Shown: one piece after another, positions 8,918 to 16,607 of the stretch
Layout of the letters: every line of letters starts with the position of its first letter
Position numbering within the stretch: position 1 is the first letter of the stretch
Assembly: GCF_049999945.1 (NCBI RefSeq)
Contig: NZ_JBLYUB010000009.1
Span: forward strand, 124,001-188,000
Length of the DNA stretch: 64,000 nt
DNA from: Planosporangium spinosum
GTDB taxonomy: Bacteria > Actinomycetota > Actinomycetes > Mycobacteriales > Micromonosporaceae
Direction of reading: 5' to 3'
The notes under the pieces: generated by a model
Database searches by the model: none
What the model was told of the DNA's origin: nothing
The model's input: the letters and a program-made list of their open reading frames with translations, nothing else
Translations under genes and position numbers: made by a program

Positions 8918-9439
8918 ATGCCCGAACTGATCCTGCCGACCACCCGGCTGCACGCCGCCTTCCTGGAGTGCCGCGCCGACTGGGGCCCTGGCTTCCACGA
9001 GGACGGCTTCGGCATCGGCGCCGACGACGACGTGGACTTACCCGACGGCTTCGCCGCCTGGGTACACAAGCGAACCCGACTGGTCCACCCGGTGGGAACG
9101 CCCTGCCCGACCGAGAAGCACGGCTCACCCCGGTGGGTCGTCGAGGACGGCCGGGTCCTCGGAGGCATCGCCCTACGGCACATATACGACGACGACATCG
9201 GCCACATCGGCTACGGCATCCGCCCATCCGCGCGCCGCCGCGGCCTGGCCAGTTGGGCACTGGGAGAGATGCTCAAGGAGGCCCGAGCTGCCCTGGACCT
9301 GGACCGCGTCCTCATCCCCTGCCTCGCGGACAACCTCGCCTCGGCCCGCACGATCGAACGCAACGGCGGAGTTCTCGAAGGCATCCGCGACACCGAGCAC
9401 GGTCCCGTTCGACGCTACTGGATCAACCTAGATCGGTGA
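8918..9439 (+). CDS. GNAT-family N-acetyltransferase
   Basis: A predicted acetyl-CoA-dependent acetyltransferase (173 aa) resembling the COG3981 group. The N-terminal PELILPTTRLHAAFLE is the usual start of this group, which is why ATG 8918 is preferred over 8834. The acetyl-CoA binding segment is IGYGIRPSARRRGLASWAL (motif A, R/Q-x-x-G-x-G/A), followed by PCLADNLASARTIERNGG (motif B). No clear Shine-Dalgarno precedes the ATG, and a TACCGT -10-like word lies 11 nt upstream, so translation may be leaderless. The substrate is unknown. Confidence 0.85.
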   Translation: MPELILPTTRLHAAFLECRADWGPGFHEDGFGIGADDDVDLPDGFAAWVHKRTRLVHPVGTPCPTEKHGSPRWVVEDGRVLGGIALRHIYDDDIGHIGYGIRPSARRRGLASWALGEMLKEARAALDLDRVLIPCLADNLASARTIERNGGVLEGIRDTEHGPVRRYWINLDR

Positions 9440-9741
9440 CCTTGACCCACAACGCTCGCCGGGGTGGTCCCGGAACCCGCAGACACGGAAAACCGCTGAG
9501 AACCGGTGGGGCCAGTTCTAGCTGGGCGGATTCTGGGGATCGTCGCAACACGGCCAGGCGCCCCGGCCGCAGTCCGGGCAGGCCGGAACCGGGCCGTCAG
9601 CGCGGCCGCTGTCGCCGAGGTAACCGAGCTGCTGCGGGCAATACCTCGAACCCGCCGGTGCGCCATCGAGAGGCTCGGCTCGGGTGTGCCAGGTAGCGAC
9701 TCACGTCCGAGAGCGTACGGGCTACCAGGGCGAACGGCCTT
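9440..9741. other. About 300 bp with no supported gene
   Basis: Short frames exist on both strands but none has family motifs or a ribosome binding site. No tRNA-like fold or clear hairpin was seen. It lies between the acetyltransferase stop and the 3' end of the minus-strand Cys-rich gene. Confidence 0.5.
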
Positions 9742-10080
9742 CTACCGGCGGTTTAGGGCTACCCGGGGGCCCGGATTACACCAACGACCTCGTAAGGGGC
9801 CCCGGCTGCCAAACCACCCACCCGACAACGAGGACCACCCGATCATTTCCGGTCGCGTGGCGCCCGACTTAAGCCGTAGCAGTCGAAGCGTTCGCGAAAG
9901 GATCACCACGGCCGACTCCCGCTTCGGGCATGGACCCGGCACTCCACATTCCACACACCGACCGTCCGCGCTGGACGTGACGTGCGTACCCAGCGTGCGC
10001 TGCGCCTCGGCCAGTTGCACCTCGACCGTCCGTGCGTAGTACGTCGTCGCGGCCGTAGCCGGCCCGTCCGAGTACCTCAT
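9742..10080 (-). CDS. Small Cys-rich protein, C-x2-C-x5-CP type (copy 2)
   Basis: A 112-residue protein with DGRCVECGVPGPCPKRESA around residue 42, a possible zinc-knuckle-like motif also present in the gene at 10421-10777. ATG 10080 is preferred because it lies 7 nt after the TGA of the upstream membrane-protein gene, consistent with coupling; GTG/ATG codons further up would overlap that gene. The C-terminal half is Gly/Arg-rich and looks less protein-like, so the gene may be frameshifted or end earlier. Function is unknown. It is transcribed away from the XRE-TPR regulator. Confidence 0.5.
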   Translation of the reverse strand: MRYSDGPATAATTYYARTVEVQLAEAQRTLGTHVTSSADGRCVECGVPGPCPKRESAVVILSRTLRLLRLKSGATRPEMIGWSSLSGGWFGSRGPLRGRWCNPGPRVALNRR

Positions 10081-10087
10081 CGGCACG

Positions 10088-10306
10088 TCATCCCACTGAC
10101 CCGCGACGGCGGATCCTCCGGAGCCATCCGGTCGCCACACCGTCCGCAGATCCCCGTGATGCAAGAGGAATAGGTGTTCCCGCGCACTGAGGACAGCTCT
10201 TAACCGTTCCGCATGCAGGACACCATCTGCTCTTGACCTTGAACGACAGCAGTCCGGCGAGAAAGCCGAGCAGCGCCGCCAGGATGACTGTCAGCAGATG
10301 CCCCAT
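10088..10306 (-). CDS. Small membrane protein with C-x2-C-x5-C-x2-C motif
   Basis: A 72-residue protein: one N-terminal membrane helix (about residues 3-22), then a cytosolic motif with Cys29, Cys32, Cys38 and Cys41 that could bind zinc, then a basic tail (WLRRIRRRG). A strong GGAGG lies 5 nt before ATG 10306. It sits directly upstream of the copy-2 Cys-rich gene and shares Cys spacing with both neighbours, suggesting a functional set. No named family is recognised. Confidence 0.65.
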   Translation of the reverse strand: MGHLLTVILAALLGFLAGLLSFKVKSRWCPACGTVKSCPQCAGTPIPLASRGSADGVATGWLRRIRRRGSVG

Positions 10307-10355
10307 GCTGCCCTCCGTACGGTAGGAAGTACGTCCCCCGGACCACTCGAAATCG

Positions 10356-10398
10356 CGGGTCGAACGTCACGGACGGCTGCGTGACGTTCGTCGACCCG
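10356..10398 (-). terminator. Hairpin between the two minus-strand Cys-rich genes
   Basis: CGGGTCGAACGTCACG (10356-10371) pairs with 10380-10398, leaving a 3-nt bulge and an 8-nt loop. It lies between the stop of the copy-1 gene and the start of the membrane-protein gene, so it may end or attenuate the first transcript. Confidence 0.5.
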
Positions 10399-10420
10399 GT
10401 TCTCCGCAACCCGCACGGGG

Positions 10421-10777
10421 TCACCGCCCGTACTCGTGGTACGGCAGGTTCACCCGCCTGCCCGCACCGCCGAGGCGGTACCCGGTCACACCGGCAGGCA
10501 CAGCGACACCCGTGTTCGGATGGTGCCGCCGATGCGTCTCGTCAGCACGTACAAATCCGGCAACGTCTCGCGGACCCGGCCGAGCCGTGGGGTCGTATGA
10601 CCGAGGGTCCTCCCCTGCCGCGCTGATCACCGAGGCCGCGTGCCGACGCGACGGGCAGGGTGCCGGGTACCCGCACTGCACGCACCTGCGGCTTTCGGCG
10701 CCGCGATGCCGCCGGTACACATCGACGCTGAGCTTGTGCAGGGCCGAGCCCGTCAAGGTGGAGATCGGCATCCCCAT
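10421..10777 (-). CDS. Small Cys-rich protein, C-x2-C-x5-CP type (copy 1)
   Basis: About 118 residues with RRCVQCGYPAPCPSRRHAA near residue 30, the same C-x2-C-x5-C-P-x-R pattern as the gene at 9742-10080. A GGAAGGAA run precedes GTG 10783 by 3 nt and ATG 10777 by 9 nt; the ATG is used. The C-terminal half is polar and lacks recognisable structure. It is divergent from the XRE-TPR regulator with about 190 bp between them, an arrangement that suggests direct control by that regulator (inference). Confidence 0.6.
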   Translation of the reverse strand: MGMPISTLTGSALHKLSVDVYRRHRGAESRRCVQCGYPAPCPSRRHAASVISAAGEDPRSYDPTARPGPRDVAGFVRADETHRRHHPNTGVAVPAGVTGYRLGGAGRRVNLPYHEYGR

Positions 10778-10964
10778 CGCCACTGTTTCCTTCCATGGCT
10801 GGTGCTACCGTGTTCGTCGCCCGCACAGCGATCACCCGAATCCCCTCAGGATCAAGCCGTCGCGGATGACTTCAGGAAACCGCGAATCACCGTCCCCGGA
10901 TACGCTGTCAACGCCAGTGACTCGGTGAAAGCGGTGAAAGATCGTTTAGTGATAGGGGCGCACC

Positions 10965-12359
10965 ATGGCGCACGCACGAAACGGCAACACCAGACTGGCG
11001 ACCGTCATCTCTCAGGCCGGATGGTCACATGCTCAGGTCGCCCGCGCCTTCGTGCGCGTAGCGCTGGAAAACGATGCCCATGAGTTCACCGGTGTCAGCA
11101 GGTCTCATGTTTCGCACTGGGTGGGCGGGTGCAAGCCGTCAGGGCGCGCTCCGGTGATCCTGTGCGAGGCGTTGTCGCGTCGGTTGGGGCGGATCGTCAC
11201 CCTTGACGAGATCGGCCTTGGCGTCCACTCCACATCGCCATCGAACATGCTGGACTGGGAGATCGATACGCTGGTCGCGCTGACCGACCTCGGGAGAGTC
11301 GATGTGGACGTGGAGCGCAGGCGCGTTCTGGCAACCGCCGCCTACTCGGTAGCTGGACTCGCCCTGCCCGGCACGTCATGGTGGGCGAACATGGTCGAAC
11401 GCGGCGCCGCCCGCAGCGGCACTGACGCAGGAAGCGTCGGTCGCGGGGACTTGGAGGCCGTTCGCGACATGGTGGCGATGTTCTCCCGCGTCGACCAACG
11501 TCGTGGTGGTGGCCACGCCCGGACCGCCGTGGTGCAGTACCTGACATCGGACGTGGCCGGCTATCTGCGGGGCAACTACTCCGACGATCGGGTACGCCGT
11601 GAGATGTTCTCCGCCGCCAGCGAGCTTGCTTATCTCGCGGGATGGATGGCGTTCGACAACAGCGAGCACAGCATCGCCCAGCACTACTTCACGGTGGCGG
11701 TGAAACTCGCCGCCGAAGCCGACAACCCGCCGATGGCTGGTCACGTCCTGCGCGCCATGGCACACCAGGCTATTGACCTGGGTCACGCCACTCAGGCCCT
11801 CGACCTTGCGGCCGCGTCCATGAACGGCCAGCGGTACGCATCCGCCAGTCATCGCGAGCGCGCGCTGCTGGGGGTCGTATACGCCCGCTCACTAGCCGCG
11901 ACGGGACAGAAGCAAGCCGCCGCCGTAGCGTTGCTCCGCGCCGAAGACGCCCTGGCCGCGGCCGAAACGGGTGATGATGAGCCGGCCAGGGTGTTCTTCT
12001 TCGGCGAGGCGAGCCTCGCGCATGAAACCGCGTGCACGCTGCGCGATACCGGAGATCTGTCTGGCGCCGTCCGGGAGTTCCGCCGCAGCGTGCGTACCCG
12101 CAAGGCGGCGGCGTTCGCCCGGACCCATGCCGTAACGCTCGGCTATCTGGGAGCGGTGCAGGCCCGGCAGGGCAACATTGAAGACGCCTGCGCCACCTGG
12201 TCTAGCGCGCTCGATGCAATGGACGGCGTCCGGTCGGGCCGCACCCGGCAGGTTGCCACCGAGATGCGCTCGGTGCTCTCACAGTTCCAACGGCGCGGCA
12301 TCCGGGCTGTCGCCGACATCGATAGGCGTGCCGCCAGCTACCTCAGCGCAATATCCTGA
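10965..12359 (+). CDS. XRE-type HTH regulator with TPR domain
   Basis: A 464-residue regulator. Residues about 10-80 form a Cro/C1-type HTH (LATVISQAGWSHAQVARAF...GVSRSHVSHWVGG). The remainder is helical, with TPR-like repeats (FSAASELAYLAGWMAFD, AQHYFTVAVKLAAEA, QALDLAAASM, LGYLGAVQARQGN). This is the common actinobacterial XRE-TPR architecture, in which the repeats may sense a peptide or partner protein. ATG 10965 has AGGGG about 8 nt upstream. It is divergent from the Cys-rich genes and co-directional with the TrmO-like gene. Confidence 0.85.
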   Translation: MAHARNGNTRLATVISQAGWSHAQVARAFVRVALENDAHEFTGVSRSHVSHWVGGCKPSGRAPVILCEALSRRLGRIVTLDEIGLGVHSTSPSNMLDWEIDTLVALTDLGRVDVDVERRRVLATAAYSVAGLALPGTSWWANMVERGAARSGTDAGSVGRGDLEAVRDMVAMFSRVDQRRGGGHARTAVVQYLTSDVAGYLRGNYSDDRVRREMFSAASELAYLAGWMAFDNSEHSIAQHYFTVAVKLAAEADNPPMAGHVLRAMAHQAIDLGHATQALDLAAASMNGQRYASASHRERALLGVVYARSLAATGQKQAAAVALLRAEDALAAAETGDDEPARVFFFGEASLAHETACTLRDTGDLSGAVREFRRSVRTRKAAAFARTHAVTLGYLGAVQARQGNIEDACATWSSALDAMDGVRSGRTRQVATEMRSVLSQFQRRGIRAVADIDRRAASYLSAIS

Positions 12360-12368
12360 CTCCGCCGT

Positions 12369-12437
12369 CTCAGCGCAGCTTGCGAGACGGCGCTGAAACG
12401 GCGCCCACGGTACGCGGACCGGATCGAGCAACGGGAA
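12369..12437 (+). repeat. Module A, copy 1
   Basis: About 69 bp just upstream of the TrmO-like gene, closely matching 13703-13771. The best-conserved core includes GGTACGCGGACCGGATCGAG. It could be a shared 5' leader. Confidence 0.75.
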
Positions 12438-12448
12438 AGCGAGAAACG

Positions 12449-12937
12449 ATGACAGGCGAGTCGTTCCAGGTCGTGCCCGTCGCCCACGTGGTCGGTGGGC
12501 GGATCGAGCCGACCGACGACTACTGGGGCGGCACCCGCTCCATCATCCGCATCGACGGCACGAGGTTCGGCACCGACGCGACAGTGGGCCTGGACGAGTT
12601 CTCGCACCTGGAAGTCGTCTTCCGCTTCCACCTCACCGACCTGGCTGACCTCAATCTCGGGGCCCGACGCCCACGCGACAACCCGGTCTGGCCCGAGGTC
12701 GGCATCTTCGGCCACCGCAACATGCGCCGACTCAACTGGCTGGGAGTTTCCCGCTGCCGTTTGATCAAAGTGGACGGTCTCGAGCTGCACGTCGAAGAAC
12801 TCGACGCCGTGGACGGAACTCCGGTACTCGACATCAAACCATGGTTCCCGGAGTTCGGACCACGCGGAGAGGTCCGGCAGTCGCCGTGGTCGGTCGAGAT
12901 GCTCGGCCGTTACTTCGCCGCCCCGCCACCAGAGTGA
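12449..12937 (+). CDS. TrmO-like (UPF0066) SAM-dependent methyltransferase domain protein
   Basis: A 162-residue protein matching the short TsaA/TrmO fold. PVAHVVGGR at the N-terminus and GLDEFSHLEVVFRFH are the family signatures, followed by NPVWPEVGIFGHR and a C-terminal LDIKPWFPEF. TrmO methylates N6 of t6A37 in certain tRNAs using S-adenosylmethionine. This compact version lacks the usual C-terminal extension, so the substrate may differ. ATG 12449 begins the recognisable domain; a GGGAA-type site lies upstream. It is flanked by the duplicated modules A and B. Confidence 0.85.
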   Translation: MTGESFQVVPVAHVVGGRIEPTDDYWGGTRSIIRIDGTRFGTDATVGLDEFSHLEVVFRFHLTDLADLNLGARRPRDNPVWPEVGIFGHRNMRRLNWLGVSRCRLIKVDGLELHVEELDAVDGTPVLDIKPWFPEFGPRGEVRQSPWSVEMLGRYFAAPPPE

Positions 12938-13040
12938 CGACGCGGCACGCGACCCGATACGTCATCGGGGTTGCCGCCGGCGGCCCTCCTCGACGCCACA
13001 TGACGCGTACTCCACGAGGTCCGCGAAACCCGCTGGGTAC

Positions 13041-13133
13041 CGGTCGCCGAGGTCGCGGAGTTGGACACCCCGGCGGAACTCCGCACGCCCGGCGCCGACA
13101 CCGTACGGTGGGCCGAGAGCCGTCAGTGAACCG
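13041..13133 (+). repeat. Module B, copy 1 (decayed coding sequence)
   Basis: About 93 bp aligning without gaps to 13802-13896. Many differences fall at codon third positions in the frame reading VAEVAELDTPAEL, so both copies derive from coding DNA. Upstream in this copy the frame continues as EVRETRWVPVAEV, resembling the C-terminus of a Nudix-type protein; that identification is tentative. Confidence 0.7.
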
Positions 13134-13177
13134 ACCAGCGTGAGTCGCAACAGACCGAACGGAACGGAAGCGATGTC

Positions 13178-13690
13178 ATGGCGTACCAGGTTGCCGTCTG
13201 CGGTCCTCGTCGCTGCACCGAGGCAGACCGGAAAAACGCCTACCGGATCGGTCAACTCCTCGCCGAGGGTGGCGTGGTGATCATCTGTGGTGGCGGGACC
13301 GGGGTGATGGCGGCCGTCGCCGCCGGTGCCCGTTCGCGGGACGGCCTTGTCATCGGTGTTCGCCCCAACGACAGTCGCGAAGGCGCCTCTCCGGACCTGT
13401 CCGCCACGATCGTGACCAATATGGGCGAAGCGCGGAACGCGATCATCGTATGGAGCGCCGACGCCGTGATCGTGGTAGGCGGGTCGTGGGGCACACTGAG
13501 CGAGCTGGCCCTCGCCAAGCGGCGCGGCGACGTACCGGTCATCTCGCTCGGCGGATGGCAGGTACTCGACCACGAGGGTCGACCAGTACCGGGTATCGCC
13601 ATCGCCGAAAGCCCCGAAGCCGCTGCCGAGCTGGCGCTGACGGGTAGGGATGCCAGCCCATCAATGCCGGAACGAACTCCGCTGGAGTAG
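13178..13690 (+). CDS. TIGR00725-type SLOG (LOG-like) protein
   Basis: A 170-residue Rossmann-like protein. ICGGGTGVMAAVAAGA and GGSWGTLSELALAKRRG are the nucleotide-binding signatures of the SLOG superfamily; overall length and order fit TIGR00725 rather than the cytokinin-activating LOG enzymes, which carry PGGxGTxxE. The biochemical role is unproven; SLOG proteins bind or process nucleotide-derived ligands. GGAAG at 13166-13170 supports ATG 13178. It sits between module B copy 1 and module A copy 2. Confidence 0.85.
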   Translation: MAYQVAVCGPRRCTEADRKNAYRIGQLLAEGGVVIICGGGTGVMAAVAAGARSRDGLVIGVRPNDSREGASPDLSATIVTNMGEARNAIIVWSADAVIVVGGSWGTLSELALAKRRGDVPVISLGGWQVLDHEGRPVPGIAIAESPEAAAELALTGRDASPSMPERTPLE

Positions 13691-13702
13691 TCGTCCGGCT
13701 GA

Positions 13703-13771
13703 CTCAGCACGAGGCGCGAGACGGCACGGGAACGGCGCCCGCGGTACGCGGACCGGATCGAGTAACGGGAA
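13703..13771 (+). repeat. Module A, copy 2
   Basis: Closely matches 12369-12437 with scattered substitutions and a short indel. Here module B follows after about 30 bp, with no gene in between. Confidence 0.75.
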
Positions 13772-13801
13772 TATCGAGCAGCGGGAAGAGGGAAGCGTTG
13801 A

Positions 13802-13896
13802 CGGTCGCCGAGGTCGCGGAGCTGGACATCCCGGTGGAACTCCCCGCGCCCGTCGCCGACACCGTACGGCGGGCCGAGAGCCGCCGGCGAACCGAG
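13802..13896 (+). repeat. Module B, copy 2 (decayed coding sequence)
   Basis: Gap-free alignment with 13041-13133. Reads VAEVAELDIPVEL...DTVRRAESRR, then runs on into the antisense of the following membrane-protein gene without a proper end. Confidence 0.7.
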
Positions 13897-13922
13897 CGGA
13901 GTGAGGGGCGGATACGCAGGGA

Positions 13923-14768
13923 CTACGGCACCGGCTCCCGCTCGGAGTTGCCCACGTTGAGCCACTGCACGGCCACGATCCCGGCGAACAGCACGCCGGC
14001 GGCTACCGTCAGCCACGGCGGTGGCTCCAACACAGCCGTGAAGGCGTCCCGCCCCACCCCGGCAGTGAGCAGGACGAGCACCACCGCGCTGCCGATTCCG
14101 CCGACGGCGACACCGCGCCGCCGCGAGTCGACACGATCGCCGTATCCGGGCCCGACCGCAGTGTCCAGGGCGGTGCTCAAGACGATGACCGCCAGTACGA
14201 TCACGGCCGCGGTCACCACGATCGCCGGTACTCCGGCAAGGAACGCAACGACGATCGCGGCGTACGGGCCGACGTACGTGGCGGCGATGCCCAGCGCGGC
14301 AGCAGCCAGCAGGTGAACGACGGCACGCAGCCCCGTGCCGCCCTCCTGGGACGCCGCGTTCGTCCGTTCGCCCACCGCGCTCGCGGCCGGGTGGCGCCGC
14401 AGGAGCTGCCGGCCCAGGAGGACGAGCCCGGCCACGGTGGACACCAGCAGGACGCCGAGGATCACGCTGAAGACCAGCGACTTCCCCGGCGAGATGTAGT
14501 CGACCGTCCCGGACCCGTCGCTGAAGGTACAGGTGGCGCGCGGCGGGAAGACGCTCGTTCGTACGGTGACGTCCCCACCGTCGCCGCCTGAACGGTTCGC
14601 GCAGGCTCCACCTGGGTCGAACCACGATGGCATGGAGGACTGCACGACCGCCGACCACACCAGACCGCCGGCAAGCCCGAGACCCAGCAGGACCTTGCCC
14701 CACCGTAGCGTCGCCCGCGGGCTGAGCCGCGCCGCATACGGTTTCCCGGTCTCCTCACTGTCGATCAT
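13923..14768 (-). CDS. Polytopic membrane protein of unknown function
   Basis: A 281-residue protein with about six membrane helices: one after the N-terminus (WGKVLLGLGLAGGLVWSAVV), one near residue 100 (SLVFSVILGVLLVSTVAGLV) and four in the C-terminal half. Between the first two helices lies an extracytoplasmic loop with two cysteines (GGACANRSGG, RATCTFSDGSG) that could form a disulfide. ATG 14768 is chosen over 14816 because an AGGATGG site precedes it and the first helix then lies conventionally. No family is recognised. Confidence 0.7.
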   Translation of the reverse strand: MIDSEETGKPYAARLSPRATLRWGKVLLGLGLAGGLVWSAVVQSSMPSWFDPGGACANRSGGDGGDVTVRTSVFPPRATCTFSDGSGTVDYISPGKSLVFSVILGVLLVSTVAGLVLLGRQLLRRHPAASAVGERTNAASQEGGTGLRAVVHLLAAAALGIAATYVGPYAAIVVAFLAGVPAIVVTAAVIVLAVIVLSTALDTAVGPGYGDRVDSRRRGVAVGGIGSAVVLVLLTAGVGRDAFTAVLEPPPWLTVAAGVLFAGIVAVQWLNVGNSEREPVP

Positions 14769-14826
14769 GCGGCCATCCTGCCAACCGGGCGCCACCGGAC
14801 CGATCCCGATCGTCATGATCAGCAGG

Positions 14827-15082
14827 TCACCAGAACGGTCGCGATTCGCCGGCAGGCTGCCGAGCGGCGACGAAGAGCCGTCCCCGGGCGTCGACCTTCA
14901 GACCGAGCGACGGCGTACCGGGGCCGCTGTTGATCACCGTACCCTCGCCGGTGACCAGGTTCGCGCGGTAGATCGCGCCGGTCGCGCGCGAGCCGAAGAA
15001 GGCGTACGGCAGCGCGCCGGTCGCGATGCCCTCCGCGCCAAGCTTCCATGATCATGGCGGCGTCGCGGGCCTGTGACACCAT
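14827..15082 (-). pseudogene. SMP-30/gluconolactonase-like beta-propeller remnant
   Basis: The frame ending at 14827 reads EGIATGALPYAFFGSRATG, then IYRANLVTGEGTV and SLGLKVDARGRLFVAA, which looks like the first blades of an SGL/SMP-30-type propeller, but stops after about 70 residues. The start region (ATG 15082, MVSQARDAAMIMEAW) is in a different frame, with the palindrome CCATGATCATGG (15046-15057) at the junction. This appears to be a truncated, fused relic rather than a working gene. Confidence 0.6.
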
Positions 15083-15116
15083 AAAGTCTCCCTGATCATG
15101 GACGATTCGGAGGCAC

Positions 15117-15734
15117 ATGAAACCTCCCCGCGCCGCCGGACGACTAATCCACATGCGACGAGTAACCGGCAGACTGATCCGCCGGGGCGGAATCACCGGC
15201 AAACTGAACGGCATGGGAAGAACCGATCGTCCGGAGTGGCGGCGATCCTCGTACGCGGCCGTTCCGGTTCCCGCTACGGCCGCGAGGACCCTGAGAGCCT
15301 CGATCGGGGTGACGCTGATCGCGGTGGTGGCCGCGGGAGCACTCGCCTCGTGCGGTCGGAAGACCGATTACGGCGTTCCGACCGAGACCGTTCCGATGGA
15401 GCCGATCCGGACGCTGTCGCCTGAGGAGGCGGCGCGCCTCACCAGCCTCCCGTGGACCCTGAGCAGCATCGATCCGAGCGAGATGCTCGTGACCGTGGAG
15501 TCGACTCCCGGCGAATGCCGTCGGGTCGAGGGTAGTCAGATCGAGCTGACCGCGACGAGCGTCACCATCGCCGTCCTCGGTGCCCGCGACAAGGGTTGCC
15601 GCCACGCGACGGGTCCATCGACACGGTCACGATCGCCCGTCCCGGTCATGGCCGTCTTCGTGGTTCGGCTCCCCGAACCACTCGGCTCACGTTCCCTGCT
15701 GCACGCCCCGACGACCGAGCGGCACCGCTCATGA
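15117..15734 (+). CDS. Putative lipoprotein, probably frameshifted near its 3' end
   Basis: An up to 205-residue exported protein. A hydrophobic segment ends in a lipobox (VVAAGALASC), predicting a lipidated cysteine, followed by a small globular part (LTSLPWTLSSIDPSEMLVTV). GGAGG lies 3 nt before ATG 15117; ATG 15213 would give a more usual signal-peptide length. After about 15600 the frame becomes Ser/Arg-rich, while another frame reads DGSIDTVTIARPGHGRL, the more plausible continuation. The stop overlaps that of the convergent thioesterase gene. No family assigned. Confidence 0.55.
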   Translation: MKPPRAAGRLIHMRRVTGRLIRRGGITGKLNGMGRTDRPEWRRSSYAAVPVPATAARTLRASIGVTLIAVVAAGALASCGRKTDYGVPTETVPMEPIRTLSPEEAARLTSLPWTLSSIDPSEMLVTVESTPGECRRVEGSQIELTATSVTIAVLGARDKGCRHATGPSTRSRSPVPVMAVFVVRLPEPLGSRSLLHAPTTERHRS

Positions 15735-16514
15735 CCGCGGGGTGACCAGCAGGGTCTGCATGCCCTGTCCGACGGCACCGTCGCGGTCGGACAGCCGGCT
15801 CGCGGCGAGCGCGGCACCGTCGGGGCCGATCGTGGTAGTGGCGTCCAGCAGGACCCACTCCCCGCGCGGTGGGCGGTGCAGGACCACGGTCAGGTCGACG
15901 TTGACGAACAGCCACCGGGTCGGGTCGAGATGGGCGCTGATCCCGTTACCCGAGTCGGCCACCATCATGGTCCGGCAGACCGGGCTGGTCTCCTCCCCCG
16001 CGACCAGGGGCAGCCGGGGCCGCATCCACGCCGCGGCCGGGCCGGGCGCGGTGAACGAGCCGGACACGAACCGCCACTCCATCGCCTCCATGTACCCCTC
16101 GGTGTGGGTACCCGGCCAGATCCCGGACGGGCCGTCGGCCGGCAGTTCCGGCACCTCCCCGGTGGCCGCGCCGACCGGCGCCGGCTCCGCCGTCGCGGCG
16201 AGTCGCCAGCCGCGCGCGTGCAGCACCTCCTGGCCGTCGGCCTCGGCCACCCCCTCGACGAGGGTGATCCGCCGGCCCGGGCGGACCGTCCGCACCCGCA
16301 GCGTCAGCGGCGCGACCGGTACCGGGCGCAGGATGTCGACGGCGACCCGGACCAGTCGCTGGCCCTCGACCGGCTCGTGCCGTTCGAAGGCCCGGGCGAG
16401 CAGCGCCGACGGCGGTCCGGCGTGCTGCGACCGGGCGTCCCAGGGGCCGGCGGTGGCCGGGGTGGCGACGAACGTGTCGCCGCCCGCGGGCTCGTAGAAG
16501 GCGTCGTAACCCAT
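15729..16514 (-). CDS. TesB-like acyl-CoA thioesterase family protein
   Basis: A 261-residue double-hotdog protein. The N-terminal hotdog shows HAGPPSALLARAFERH and VRVAVDILRPVPVAPL; the C-terminal hotdog shows DPTRWLFVNVDLTVVLHR and WVLLDATTTIGPDGAALAASRLSDRDGAVGQGMQTLLV, a typical ending of this family. Members hydrolyse acyl-CoA to free acid and CoA. ATG 16514 (GYDAFYEP) matches the family start; the Shine-Dalgarno is weak. It lies downstream of the GH16 gene but is separated from it by a long hairpin, so it is probably transcribed on its own. Confidence 0.8.
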   Translation of the reverse strand: MGYDAFYEPAGGDTFVATPATAGPWDARSQHAGPPSALLARAFERHEPVEGQRLVRVAVDILRPVPVAPLTLRVRTVRPGRRITLVEGVAEADGQEVLHARGWRLAATAEPAPVGAATGEVPELPADGPSGIWPGTHTEGYMEAMEWRFVSGSFTAPGPAAAWMRPRLPLVAGEETSPVCRTMMVADSGNGISAHLDPTRWLFVNVDLTVVLHRPPRGEWVLLDATTTIGPDGAALAASRLSDRDGAVGQGMQTLLVTPRS

Positions 16515-16543
16515 AGCCGGCAACATACCGGCCGGCCCCGACA

Positions 16544-16590
16544 TGATCGTGGGGACTTCGCGAGCGCGGCCCACGAAGTCCCCACGATCA
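16544..16590 (-). terminator. 17-bp perfect inverted repeat after the GH16 gene
   Basis: TGATCGTGGGGACTTCG (16544-16560) is perfectly complementary to 16574-16590, with a 13-nt loop. It lies between the beta-glucanase stop and the thioesterase start. A T-tract is absent. Confidence 0.7.
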
Positions 16591-16607
16591 CGAGAAGGGC
16601 GCACGGG

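Noticed and set aside
13798..14316. Plus-strand protein starting with VAEVAELDIPVEL
   Set aside because: Only the first 45 codons are repeat-derived; the rest is antisense to the membrane-protein gene.
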